DNA of 64,000 nt, taken from contig NZ_LS999839.1 in NCBI RefSeq assembly GCF_900564155.1, forward strand, positions 62,001-126,000. Direction: 5' to 3'. Origin of the DNA: Pedobacter schmidteae. Lineage in GTDB: Bacteria > Bacteroidota > Bacteroidia > Sphingobacteriales > Sphingobacteriaceae. Positions 19,218 through 28,301 of this stretch are shown here, piece after piece (the stretch's first letter is position 1; each line of letters starts with the position of its first letter). The position numbers and the translations under genes were made by a program. The notes under the pieces were generated by a model. That model was not told the DNA's origin. It made no database searches and worked only from the letters and a program-made list of their open reading frames with translations.

Positions 19218-22200
19218 CTAATCTGTTTTTTCATCATAATCTGACGGCGCTACGCCAAATTGTTTGCGAAACTCCTTGCTGAAATACTTTCGGTCGTTGA
19301 AGCCAACAGAATAAGCAACTTCGGCTATGCTCAATTTCTTCTGGGATAATAGCTGTGCTGCTCTTTTTAACCTTTGCGATTTGATGAAATCGGTAATGGA
19401 TAAACCGGTAAGCGCCTTAATCTTTTTGTATAGCACCGTTTGGCTCATTCCAATATCCTCTACCAGGCTACCCACATTAAAATCCGGATCTTCCATCTTC
19501 CCTTCAATCAACAACATCAGCTTATCCAGGAATTTTTCATCCGGCGACACAATTTCCAGCTTCCTGGGTGTCAGCATAATCTGACGGAGGTATTTTTGTT
19601 TAAGTCCTTCCCGTCCCTGCAAAAGGTTACGGATACTGAGCTCCAATATCTGCATACTGAAAGGTTTGGTGATGTAAACATCAGCTCCGGCTTCCAGTCC
19701 GCCAACCTGGTGCATCTGCGAGGCCATAGCCGTAAGCATAATCACCGGAATATGATTGGTCTGCTCCTCCGTCTTTAACCTGACACACAATTCAAGGCCG
19801 TTCAGTTCGGGCATCGTCACATCGCTCACAATAATATCCGGTAAATGCGAAATGGCCAGGTCCCAGCCCTCCAATCCATTTACACTATCCAGCACATGAT
19901 AAATGTTTTGTAGCGACTGTACAATAAAACCTCTCAGTTCATCATTATCCTCAACCACCAAAACAGTATATTTTTTTTCCATTACAATTTCGGATGTAGA
20001 TTCTGCTTCTACAGGTATGGACACCTCTTGTACAGCAGAAGAGGTAAGCGGCACGGTATTGACATCCGAAAACTGCTCTGGCATAAAGTGAGCTTTACCG
20101 GGCAAAAGGCTAATGGTAATTTCCGTTCCACTGCTCTTTCCATCAGCAGCTACATTGCTTGAAACAGAGATCTCGCCATGATGTAAGTCGACAATATTTT
20201 TTACCAATGCTAAGCCAATTCCCCATCCTTCGGCCGTAGCGGCACCCGATTTTACCTGATAAAAATTGGTAAATATCTTATCCTGTACATCTGCAGGAAT
20301 GCCGATCCCCGAATCAGAGATCACAATTTTAGCCTGTCCGGCATCAGTATGAATCGAAAAATTTATTTCACCACCATCAGGCGTGTATTTAAAAGCATTG
20401 GAAAGCACATTATAGCATACTTTTTCCATTTGGCTAAGGTCAAAATACAACATCACCTCCGGCTCAGTGCGGCTAAAAGTATAGGCTATATGTTTCATCT
20501 CGGCCAGGCTTTCATAAGCCTGAAACACGGCATGGCAAAAAGCAACCAGATCGTGTTGGCTCACCTGTAAAGTGGCGTTCCCACTTTCTATCTTTCTGAA
20601 ATCAAGCAACTCACTGATCAAACGCAACAACCTGTCGCTATTTTTCTTAATACCCAGCAGTTGAGGATTAACAGTCATATTTTCTTTGGTCTGCCTGATC
20701 AGCTTTTCAAGTGGCGCAAAAATCAAGGTCAGTGGTGTACGGATCTCATGAGAAATGCGGGTAAAAAAATCCAGCTTCATCTGATACAATTCCTGTTGCC
20801 GTTCATTGTTCAGGTGTTCGTAATACAGTTCCGATTCCAATCGCTGCTGTCGGCGGGTAAAACGTAAAATAAAATAAAACAAGGTGCTTCCAGCTATAAA
20901 ATACAGCAGGTATGCCCACCAGGTACGCCATACCGGAGGTAAAACCCTAATTTCAAGCGTTGCAGGCGTATCGTTCCAAAGCCCATCATTGTTACTGCCT
21001 TTCACCATAAAGGTATATTTCCCCGATGGTAAATTCGTATAGGTAGCAGACGGAATGCCAACATAATTCCAGTCTTTTTCAAAACCATCCAGCTTATAGG
21101 CATATTTATTTCGTTGTGGTTGTATGTAGTTTAGCGCCAGGAAATCAATGGTAAAAATGTTCTGTCCTGCCGAAAAAGTAATAGATTTAGTAAAACTAAT
21201 GTCTTCCTTTAAAAGTTTATCCGGACCGCCTATTGCTATCGGCTTGTTAAATAGTTTTAATCCCGAAAAAACCACCTTAGGCACAAAGGCATTTTCCTTT
21301 ATGTCGCGCGGGGTAAAAGCAACCAGCCCATTATAACTACCAAAATAAAGTTTGCCCGATTTGTCCTTATAGGCGGAATTAAAATTAAACTCATTGGCAG
21401 GCAATCCATCTGCAATGTTATAATTCTTGAAGGTATTTCTTTTTACATCAAATTTTGTGAGACCACGATCGGTGCTCAACCAAAGCATGCCTTCATTGTC
21501 TGCCAGCATATCAATGATATTGTCGCTTGCCAATCCGTCTGCTTTTGTATAGGTACTAAAAGAACCGGTTTTTGGATGATAAAGACTTAGGCCTCCCCTC
21601 AACGACCCAACCCAAATATTTCCCTCCCGATCTTCTTTAACACAATTGATCTGACTGGATTTCAAACTATCCTTTTGATTACTTTTTAAGAAGAACTTAA
21701 ACTGTCCCGTTTTATACTTCAATAGATTAAGGCCCCGTGGCGTTCCTACCCACAGATTCTTTTTCGAATCGGTATAAGCAAAACGAATATAACTGCTGCT
21801 AAGCCTTAATGCAGATGTGGGAAGGTCATTGATAACCTTAAACCGTTCTGTCTGCGGATCAAACAAATTGAGACCTTTTGACGACGTACCTACCCACAGA
21901 TGCCCCTCATCGTCTTCAGTAATGCTACTCACATAGCCATAACTTAACGCATTGGGATTTGAGGGATCGGGCCGATAATGCTTAAACTTCCCAGTCGCCG
22001 GATTAAACAATTCCAATCCGCCTTGAAACAGCCCTATCCAGATCCTGTTTTTACGATCTCTGAATATGGCTTTAATGGTATTGTTACTTAAGCTTGCCGG
22101 ATCTGCCGGGTTGTTTACATACTTTTTAAATTCACCGGTTTTAGTATTGAAGTAATTTAACCCCTGTCCTTCTGTACCAATCCACAGGTTGCCTGCTTCA

Positions 22201-23342
22201 TCACCTTCAATCACACTTACAATATCACTACTGATGCTGTTTCTGTATTTGTTGTATTTATAAACCGTAAAAGGAATGGTATTGCTGTGCGTAACATTGA
22301 CCCCGCCAAACATAGTGCCCAGCCATACCGATCCGCGGTTGTCTTCGTATATGTCCTTAATTGAATTATCGCTTAGGCTTTTGCGGTTATCCGAATCGTG
22401 TTTAAAGTCCGAAAAAGATAGGGTAACAGGATCTAAAATATTTAAGCCATTCATCGTTGCAATCCATAAATTCCCTGTTTTGCTGGGCATTATTTTTCTG
22501 ATGATGTTGTTGCTTATGGAGCGTCCCTCTGCAGGATTACTTTTGAACCGGATGAAAGAACCTGATTCGGGAACAAAAAGACTTAGGCCATCCGCATCTG
22601 TCCCAACCCATATTCTTCCTTGTTTATCCTCGGCGATGGTTCTGATAAAGTTTCCACTGATGCTTTTCGGATCTGCCGGATTGTTGCGAAAAGTAGTATA
22701 GGTATACCGTCCATTTTTTAAGGTCATTCGCGTGAGCCCTTCCGTGGTGCCTACCCAGATATTACCTTTGCTGTCTTCAAAAATTGCATATATAGAATTA
22801 CCTGCAAGCCCATCTTTCTTAAAAAGTTTCCTGAACTTCCTTGAAGCCGGGTTTTCCAGCATGCTTAAACCTAAATTAGTACCAAACCAGAGCTGCCCCT
22901 TGCGATCGGCCAATATGGAAAGAACAATTTTGTCACTAATCCCATTCGGATCTTTTGTATTGTATGGTATGCGTTCAAAAGCATCTTTTTCTGGAATATA
23001 CCGGTTAAGACCGTTTTGGGTACCAATCCATAGGTTCTGCTTTTTATCCTCCAGCAGAGCATAAATGTAGTCTTCCGAACTTATTGTGGACTGATCATCG
23101 GGATCAGTATGATAAATTTTAACGTTCCTTCCGTCGTAGCGGTTCAGGCAATCGCGGGTGCCAAACCACATATATCCCCTGCTGTCTTTACAAATCGATA
23201 AAACTGTACTTTGAGATAACCCATTGGTAACAGATAAATGATCAAAGGACAATTGCGCAAACACGTTCACAAAAGAAACACTGAATACTATAGCCAGTAG
23301 TATTTGCAGCTGCATTTGATGAAGGGTGAATGGTTTAGTCAT
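19218..23342 (-). CDS. Hybrid two-component system sensor-regulator of the chondroitin locus
   Basis: A 1374-residue one-protein signalling system. A signal sequence (1-30) precedes two seven-bladed-propeller sets built from about 14 repeats with WxGT or WVGT motifs (about 35-680), then a Y_Y_Y domain (about 735-800), a membrane helix (about 808-827), a HisKA domain with His865 (RISHEIRTP), an ATPase domain (NVLSNAFKYTPDGG, DSGIGIPADV), a receiver with Asp1174 and Lys1226, and an AraC-type HTH (about 1285-1368). The periplasmic propeller normally binds an oligosaccharide released from the target glycan, and the HTH domain activates the locus. Its position 93 bases upstream of the ABC lyase, on the same strand, makes the chondroitin operon the obvious target. 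Confidence 0.95.
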   Translation of the reverse strand: MTKPFTLHQMQLQILLAIVFSVSFVNVFAQLSFDHLSVTNGLSQSTVLSICKDSRGYMWFGTRDCLNRYDGRNVKIYHTDPDDQSTISSEDYIYALLEDKKQNLWIGTQNGLNRYIPEKDAFERIPYNTKDPNGISDKIVLSILADRKGQLWFGTNLGLSMLENPASRKFRKLFKKDGLAGNSIYAIFEDSKGNIWVGTTEGLTRMTLKNGRYTYTTFRNNPADPKSISGNFIRTIAEDKQGRIWVGTDADGLSLFVPESGSFIRFKSNPAEGRSISNNIIRKIMPSKTGNLWIATMNGLNILDPVTLSFSDFKHDSDNRKSLSDNSIKDIYEDNRGSVWLGTMFGGVNVTHSNTIPFTVYKYNKYRNSISSDIVSVIEGDEAGNLWIGTEGQGLNYFNTKTGEFKKYVNNPADPASLSNNTIKAIFRDRKNRIWIGLFQGGLELFNPATGKFKHYRPDPSNPNALSYGYVSSITEDDEGHLWVGTSSKGLNLFDPQTERFKVINDLPTSALRLSSSYIRFAYTDSKKNLWVGTPRGLNLLKYKTGQFKFFLKSNQKDSLKSSQINCVKEDREGNIWVGSLRGGLSLYHPKTGSFSTYTKADGLASDNIIDMLADNEGMLWLSTDRGLTKFDVKRNTFKNYNIADGLPANEFNFNSAYKDKSGKLYFGSYNGLVAFTPRDIKENAFVPKVVFSGLKLFNKPIAIGGPDKLLKEDISFTKSITFSAGQNIFTIDFLALNYIQPQRNKYAYKLDGFEKDWNYVGIPSATYTNLPSGKYTFMVKGSNNDGLWNDTPATLEIRVLPPVWRTWWAYLLYFIAGSTLFYFILRFTRRQQRLESELYYEHLNNERQQELYQMKLDFFTRISHEIRTPLTLIFAPLEKLIRQTKENMTVNPQLLGIKKNSDRLLRLISELLDFRKIESGNATLQVSQHDLVAFCHAVFQAYESLAEMKHIAYTFSRTEPEVMLYFDLSQMEKVCYNVLSNAFKYTPDGGEINFSIHTDAGQAKIVISDSGIGIPADVQDKIFTNFYQVKSGAATAEGWGIGLALVKNIVDLHHGEISVSSNVAADGKSSGTEITISLLPGKAHFMPEQFSDVNTVPLTSSAVQEVSIPVEAESTSEIVMEKKYTVLVVEDNDELRGFIVQSLQNIYHVLDSVNGLEGWDLAISHLPDIIVSDVTMPELNGLELCVRLKTEEQTNHIPVIMLTAMASQMHQVGGLEAGADVYITKPFSMQILELSIRNLLQGREGLKQKYLRQIMLTPRKLEIVSPDEKFLDKLMLLIEGKMEDPDFNVGSLVEDIGMSQTVLYKKIKALTGLSITDFIKSQRLKRAAQLLSQKKLSIAEVAYSVGFNDRKYFSKEFRKQFGVAPSDYDEKTD

Positions 23343-23581
23343 TGGCGCTTTAAAGATACAAAATAAACCATTCTGCTAGAAGGCTGGAACCTTTTGCCCT
23401 GAAGAAGGACAAAATTTCCCTGGCCTTTACGCAGAAGGTATATTTTGGGTTAAAGCAGGATGCTTGGTATAATATAATGCTTAATTCTTTGCTGCTTCTA
23501 GTTTTGTTTCAGTATTATGTTGAGTACTTGTTTTCTTTGTTGTCAGGCTTCCAGTTTTCCTTATCCTGAATATTCGTATCC

Positions 23582-24460
23582 TTATTCTTTTGTTAACGTT
23601 GCAGGAATTTCGTCCAAACCATAGTAGCGATGTTCAATCTTGCCATCCTTTACAGTAACAATTCTGATTCCCGAAGGATCTTTACCCAAAGGCCTGCCAA
23701 CCGGACCGGTAGTCACCATTTCCATTTCACCGTCTTTACCGAAAGAATTCTTATGCAGGTGACCGGCAAAAATGTGGCTCACACCATTGTCTTTAAATAG
23801 CTGCAGATATTTCTTTCTGGTGACCGTAGGAATATTAAAATACTGGTCCTTTTCATCGGGGCTTTGGAGGAAAAAAGGATGGTGCTGAAAAACCACGATC
23901 GATTTACAGCCTGATTTTTTGGCTTTTTTAAAGGCTGACTTTAACCACTCCAGCTGCTTATCGCTCTCTGTCTGGGCACCTCTGGGATCAGAAATGAGAC
24001 CGGAATTGAGCACAATCCCAAACAACGTCCCTTTTTTGAAAGTATAATAATCTGCTCCAAACTCCTTTCGGTAAGCCGTTAAAACCTGAGGGCTGGGCTT
24101 ATTATCCACATCATGGTTACCTGGCACACTATACAACTGAATTGCAGGATTCAATTGGGCAGCAATCCTTTTATATTCTGCAATTTGTGCCGGGTCGCCC
24201 ACCTTATTCACCAGATCTCCCGTAATGATTACAAAAGAAGGTTTAAGCCTGTTGGCAGCGGCAATTGCTTTTTCAAAATTCTCGGTTTCTTTTGCAAATT
24301 TCTGGTCTGTATCAAAAAAACCAAACTGTGTGTCCGTCATCTGAATAAAAGAAAACGATGATCCCGCTTTTTTTTGTGTAGCACAACCGGAAAGTGCCAT
24401 AATTAAAATTGCGGCGTAAAACACGCCGCTAGGTTTAAGGAATTTTAGTACGCTATTCAT
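23582..24460 (-). CDS. Calcineurin-like metallophosphoesterase lipoprotein
   Basis: A 292-residue phosphoesterase with a lipobox LSGC (Cys26), so anchored to a membrane. Metal motifs are in order: MTDTQFG (Asp43, Gln45), GDLVN, GNHD, QHHPFF and GHLH. The first motif is Asp-x-Gln, as in purple-acid-phosphatase/CpdA-like branches, where the usual form is Asp-x-His; Gln can occur there but the change may affect metal choice. It is the last gene of ECF locus 1, 123 bases after the DUF4855 gene. The substrate is unknown; a sugar phosphate, phosphodiester or phosphorylated cell-surface component is possible. A separate promoter in the 123-base gap cannot be excluded. Confidence 0.88.
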   Translation of the reverse strand: MNSVLKFLKPSGVFYAAILIMALSGCATQKKAGSSFSFIQMTDTQFGFFDTDQKFAKETENFEKAIAAANRLKPSFVIITGDLVNKVGDPAQIAEYKRIAAQLNPAIQLYSVPGNHDVDNKPSPQVLTAYRKEFGADYYTFKKGTLFGIVLNSGLISDPRGAQTESDKQLEWLKSAFKKAKKSGCKSIVVFQHHPFFLQSPDEKDQYFNIPTVTRKKYLQLFKDNGVSHIFAGHLHKNSFGKDGEMEMVTTGPVGRPLGKDPSGIRIVTVKDGKIEHRYYGLDEIPATLTKE

Positions 24461-24583
24461 ATCATCATTTGTGTGTTTATCTATACAACTAAGAGGTTTA
24501 TTAATAAGGCAATTATCACCCGGTCAACACCTGCTCTAATATCCCAAAAACAAACAACAAACTGATTATCAAAAACAATAATA

Positions 24584-25669
24584 TCATTTACCGGTCTTAT
24601 TTAATCCCTTTATAAAACTTTTGCTTTTACGTTTGATGATTTCCGCAGCAAGTTCATCCATCAGCGCCTTATCTTTTGGATCATTAGATTTCGAGAACAG
24701 ATACATCCCATTGCCGCCTTCATAATAAGCAATTGGGGCATCAGCAAATGCACCATTTCGTTTAAACGCCTCTATGTAGGCCTTTAAACGGCCACTTTTT
24801 TGTTCTTTTGACGCATTCAACGCATGCGAATCGAATTCCATCTCTACGCCCATCCCCAATTTTTTTGCCAGGTCGCAAGCCTGATCAATACGGCTATCCG
24901 GAATTTTATTGTTAAAAAAATGATTGGGCTGTAACCAGGCAAAATCAAATTTAAATTTCTTCCACTGATCAAATCCTTTGGCATTCCAATAAGGGATCCA
25001 ATAAAAACGCAACCCCTTCGAACGGATGTAGTCGCCCAAAGGTTCCAGTATTTCGGCACAGCCATTTACGTCTTCATCCACCCAATAGAAGCCTTCCAGC
25101 TTCAGATTTGTATATCCTTCGGTTTTATATCGTTCCAAAAATCTATCGATGTACCATTTACCAGCTTCAATGCGATCTTCATGTTTAGAGAAATCCATCA
25201 CCTTGCCTTTAATATCCCCCCAGTCTTTCTGATTAAATATAGGTGCCGGAATCCCCACAACAAGCTTATGTTTAAAAGTGAGTTTTTTCATTTTAGGAAT
25301 TTGTTCCTGAATGGCCTGATTCAAGGCATAAAAGGCCTTATCCTTTTCAAAATTCCGCTCCAGCAACCATTCCCATTCCGTCTTACGGGCATTCAACTTT
25401 GCATAACCAGGTGCATATGTGCGTCCTTTGCCATCCTTAAATTCCAAAAAGAGGAAACCGTCATACAACCAGTTTTTTTTTCCTTTGCTATCCTCATGAA
25501 TAATATAAGGAAGAAATTGGTCCTTTGTCCATTCCATCGGGCGGTGTGTTCCCCCTTGATAAATCAGGACCAGGTCGGCAATATTGGTTTTGCCATACTT
25601 CCCTGTTTCCTGGGCCTTAATGCCCAATGTCAGGCATACAATGCAGATAAAAGTAAATAGTGATTTCAT
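24584..25669 (-). CDS. DUF4855-family secreted protein
   Basis: A 361-residue protein with a signal peptide (about 1-19, ending IKAQ). I recognise it as DUF4855, a family found mostly in Bacteroidota and Firmicutes polysaccharide loci. Alternating strands and helices with acidic residues at strand ends (GFYWVDEDVNG near 196-206, GVEMEFDSHAL near 274-284, YYEGGNGMY near 318-326) look like a TIM barrel of the glycosidase type, with EGFYWVDED and EMEFD as candidate active-site acids. No activity can be assigned from sequence. It lies 85 bases after the DUF5018 lipoprotein in ECF locus 1 and is the best candidate for the enzyme of that locus. Confidence 0.75.
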   Translation of the reverse strand: MKSLFTFICIVCLTLGIKAQETGKYGKTNIADLVLIYQGGTHRPMEWTKDQFLPYIIHEDSKGKKNWLYDGFLFLEFKDGKGRTYAPGYAKLNARKTEWEWLLERNFEKDKAFYALNQAIQEQIPKMKKLTFKHKLVVGIPAPIFNQKDWGDIKGKVMDFSKHEDRIEAGKWYIDRFLERYKTEGYTNLKLEGFYWVDEDVNGCAEILEPLGDYIRSKGLRFYWIPYWNAKGFDQWKKFKFDFAWLQPNHFFNNKIPDSRIDQACDLAKKLGMGVEMEFDSHALNASKEQKSGRLKAYIEAFKRNGAFADAPIAYYEGGNGMYLFSKSNDPKDKALMDELAAEIIKRKSKSFIKGLNKTGK

Positions 25670-25754
25670 ATGTGTTGTTCTAGTGTGTATTTACATTTGC
25701 TATATCCTTACCTAAGGGACATAGCAAATGCAGTTTTATAGTGTGGTTTATTTT

Positions 25755-27410
25755 TTATTTGATACTACTCAAATCTATACAGTCAAACTCATAGGCAGCT
25801 ATACTACCATTCGTGATCAGTACATAAAGGATCATTTTGTAACCATCTTTAGATACCTTCAATGCAACATCACCTGTCAGGTTTCCATTGGCATTACTGG
25901 CAATCATCGGCGATTTAAAAGTCAATACCTTTGAATAGTCGGGACTGGATGGTGCCGTTGAAAGCAATAACGGATTGGTAACGTCGTACAAATAACCATT
26001 ACCGGCAATATTGGTGCTGATATTGATAACGGAGAGATACTTCGCATTATTAAACTCGGCAAGGTCCAGACTGTGGCTCAGGTTAAATCCCGATACAGCA
26101 ACATCTACCTGACTTAATGGTGTTCCACCAGCGTTCATTGCGGCAATATCTCCCAATTGGGAGGATAAAAACATATTGTCTGTCAAACTTGTCCCTGTCG
26201 AAATAACATCGGCCATAACAGTCCAGGTTTTTGACCCACCATATCTTAAGATTGTTGGTGTTTGCGAAACCAAAGCTCCATTCAACACCTGCCATCTCAA
26301 TATGGAATTATCAGCATTACTGGCTGCCACAAAAATCAATGCATTTTTATTCAGATCGCCCTTTACCGACATTTTTCTGCCCAGTTGTTGCCCGGCAACT
26401 AATCCGGGATACTCAATAAACTTAACCGGGGCCTGATCCGTTACACTGTTGTATTTATAAATGAAAAGGCTATTCCCCACTGTTGTGGTAAGGTTAGAGA
26501 TCAGGATATGCCCGGCCTCATCACTTGTGGCAAAGAAATTCTGAAAATTAACCGCATGAATAGCTGTCATATTCATTGTCCCTTCAACCGTCCCCGTAAA
26601 CCTGTTCAGGTATTTATTTAAAGCCCCGCGGGTATTCACTACCAAATAATCATCTGTAGCTGCAATTGAAGTTGTAAAATTGTCAACGTTATTAATTCCC
26701 AGGTCGGCCAGGTTCTTGGTCCACAACAATTTCATACTGCCGGCCCGAATTCCTGAAATGGCCTTTTGTGGATTAACCGGCTTCACCACATATTGCACGG
26801 TCCGACCATTTTCGGCAGTAACCGTATAGGTAACCGGCTTACTAAAATCCTGCGCCAAAGTAACCGCCGGCGAAATCTTTGCATGAGGTGTAATGGTCAC
26901 AGCCGGTATTTGGTTGCTGATATCCGCGCCTGCGGGAACCAAACCAACTACCTTTTGCGGCTCGGCCAGAAAACCGTTCAGGTTTACCCCTGGTAAATTA
27001 AATGAAGTGATCATTGCTTCATTACTTTTTCTGATTTCGCCAATTACAATATGCTTATGTTCAGTTCCATCAGCCCAGCGCACCATCACCTCTGTCGGCT
27101 TATTCAGATCCACCTGCTCTGCCGAAGTAGCCAGTACCCGTACCGTAACCGGGTTATTTGCCTTTAGCCTCATGGTCGAAATATTGATCGGATTATCCGA
27201 AGCAGCAGGATAGTGTGTAGTAAAAACAAATTTTATGGTATCTCCGTAAGGACTCCGCTGCTCCGGATTAAAAAATCCGGAGCCATCATCAAACGTTGCA
27301 TATATGGCATTTGCACTTCCACTAAAATCGCCTTTTACTACTTCCTTTTTACAGGAACCAGCCAACAGTATGGCTATTACCATCTGCAATAATGAAATAC
27401 TTCTTTTCAT
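25755..27410 (-). CDS. DUF5018-like surface lipoprotein
   Basis: A 551-residue lipoprotein (lipobox AGSC followed by KKEV). The first 220 residues contain immunoglobulin-like strands with the phrase VTYTVTAENGRTVQYVV typical of the DUF5018 family. The rest, with repeated strands and terms such as LVVNTRG and ISNLTTTVGNSLFIY, looks like a beta-propeller. Members sit beside SusD in Bacteroidota loci and are thought to be extra surface glycan- or ligand-binding proteins. It lies 11 bases after the DUF1735 gene, so it is co-transcribed. No enzymatic motif is visible. Confidence 0.75.
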   Translation of the reverse strand: MKRSISLLQMVIAILLAGSCKKEVVKGDFSGSANAIYATFDDGSGFFNPEQRSPYGDTIKFVFTTHYPAASDNPINISTMRLKANNPVTVRVLATSAEQVDLNKPTEVMVRWADGTEHKHIVIGEIRKSNEAMITSFNLPGVNLNGFLAEPQKVVGLVPAGADISNQIPAVTITPHAKISPAVTLAQDFSKPVTYTVTAENGRTVQYVVKPVNPQKAISGIRAGSMKLLWTKNLADLGINNVDNFTTSIAATDDYLVVNTRGALNKYLNRFTGTVEGTMNMTAIHAVNFQNFFATSDEAGHILISNLTTTVGNSLFIYKYNSVTDQAPVKFIEYPGLVAGQQLGRKMSVKGDLNKNALIFVAASNADNSILRWQVLNGALVSQTPTILRYGGSKTWTVMADVISTGTSLTDNMFLSSQLGDIAAMNAGGTPLSQVDVAVSGFNLSHSLDLAEFNNAKYLSVINISTNIAGNGYLYDVTNPLLLSTAPSSPDYSKVLTFKSPMIASNANGNLTGDVALKVSKDGYKMILYVLITNGSIAAYEFDCIDLSSIK

Positions 27411-27421
27411 GTCGTTCCTGT

Positions 27422-28273
27422 TTAAAGTGTAAATGATAAATCCACAGCCGCGTTGTATGGCTTTCCACCAAAAACATAACTGTAAAACAATTTAAATGTC
27501 CCTTTATTAGCCTGGTAACTCACATCAAATGCGCCTGCATAAGTGCTTTCTCCCTTTGCCGGGTTCGGCTGAATATTAAATGCCTCCGACCCGGGCGCTC
27601 CGGCAATCATCACTTTGTTATTCTGAACAGTCAAACGCAATTTCATTGCGGTTTCCGGACCCGTAACATCAATAATGTTGGCCGCAACAGAACTGGGTAT
27701 CAGTACTTCATCTACTTTTTTAACAAAATTCCCGGCCTGATCGGTAACCTGGCCAAAGACCTTATATTTGCATTCGTAGGCACTCCTGAACCTTGCAAAA
27801 TATAAAAAAGCGACCTTTTTATCTGCATTGATCTTTACATCCGAACTAACACTCCTGATGCCAATAGGCAACACATATTTTTTGTTTACAAAAGCTTCTG
27901 TAATATTAGTCAGCCTGATATTCAGGTCGGCCCTCTCTTGCCCTTCGCCAATCGCTACCTCGGTAGCTTCTATATCATAGTTAGCAGTTGGTAACAGTTC
28001 GTAGCCCGGATTGCTGGTCAGGAATTTGGCAAATGCTTCCTGGTCTACCTCCAGATTAACTTTTACCGTTGACGTTTGCTGGTTTACCCCCGACTTATAC
28101 ACACCAAGTTTATAAACAGACTCGCCCAACAATACTGTTTGACTGGTTAGTCCCGAGTTGGGTATATATACTATACTTTCTACATGGATGGAATCCAGGC
28201 CTTTCTCGCACGACGAAAACAGGAATACAGAAACCAGTAGTAGTGATTTTAATAATCTATATTGAATTGACAT
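27422..28273 (-). CDS. DUF1735-family surface lipoprotein
   Basis: A 283-residue lipoprotein (FSSC, Cys22) with an N-terminal DUF1735/BT_3987-like beta-sandwich (about 28-160), seen in IYIPNSGLTSQTVLLGE and the conserved YVLPIGIRSVSS. A second C-terminal sandwich (about 175-283) resembles DUF4361. In Bacteroidota such proteins accompany SusCD pairs as accessory surface-binding proteins. It lies 28 bases after susD and 11 before the DUF5018 gene, the usual order for this kind of locus. No catalytic motif seen. Confidence 0.82.
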   Translation of the reverse strand: MSIQYRLLKSLLLVSVFLFSSCEKGLDSIHVESIVYIPNSGLTSQTVLLGESVYKLGVYKSGVNQQTSTVKVNLEVDQEAFAKFLTSNPGYELLPTANYDIEATEVAIGEGQERADLNIRLTNITEAFVNKKYVLPIGIRSVSSDVKINADKKVAFLYFARFRSAYECKYKVFGQVTDQAGNFVKKVDEVLIPSSVAANIIDVTGPETAMKLRLTVQNNKVMIAGAPGSEAFNIQPNPAKGESTYAGAFDVSYQANKGTFKLFYSYVFGGKPYNAAVDLSFTL

Positions 28274-28301
28274 GATGATTTAATTTTAAATACGCCCCAA
28301 A

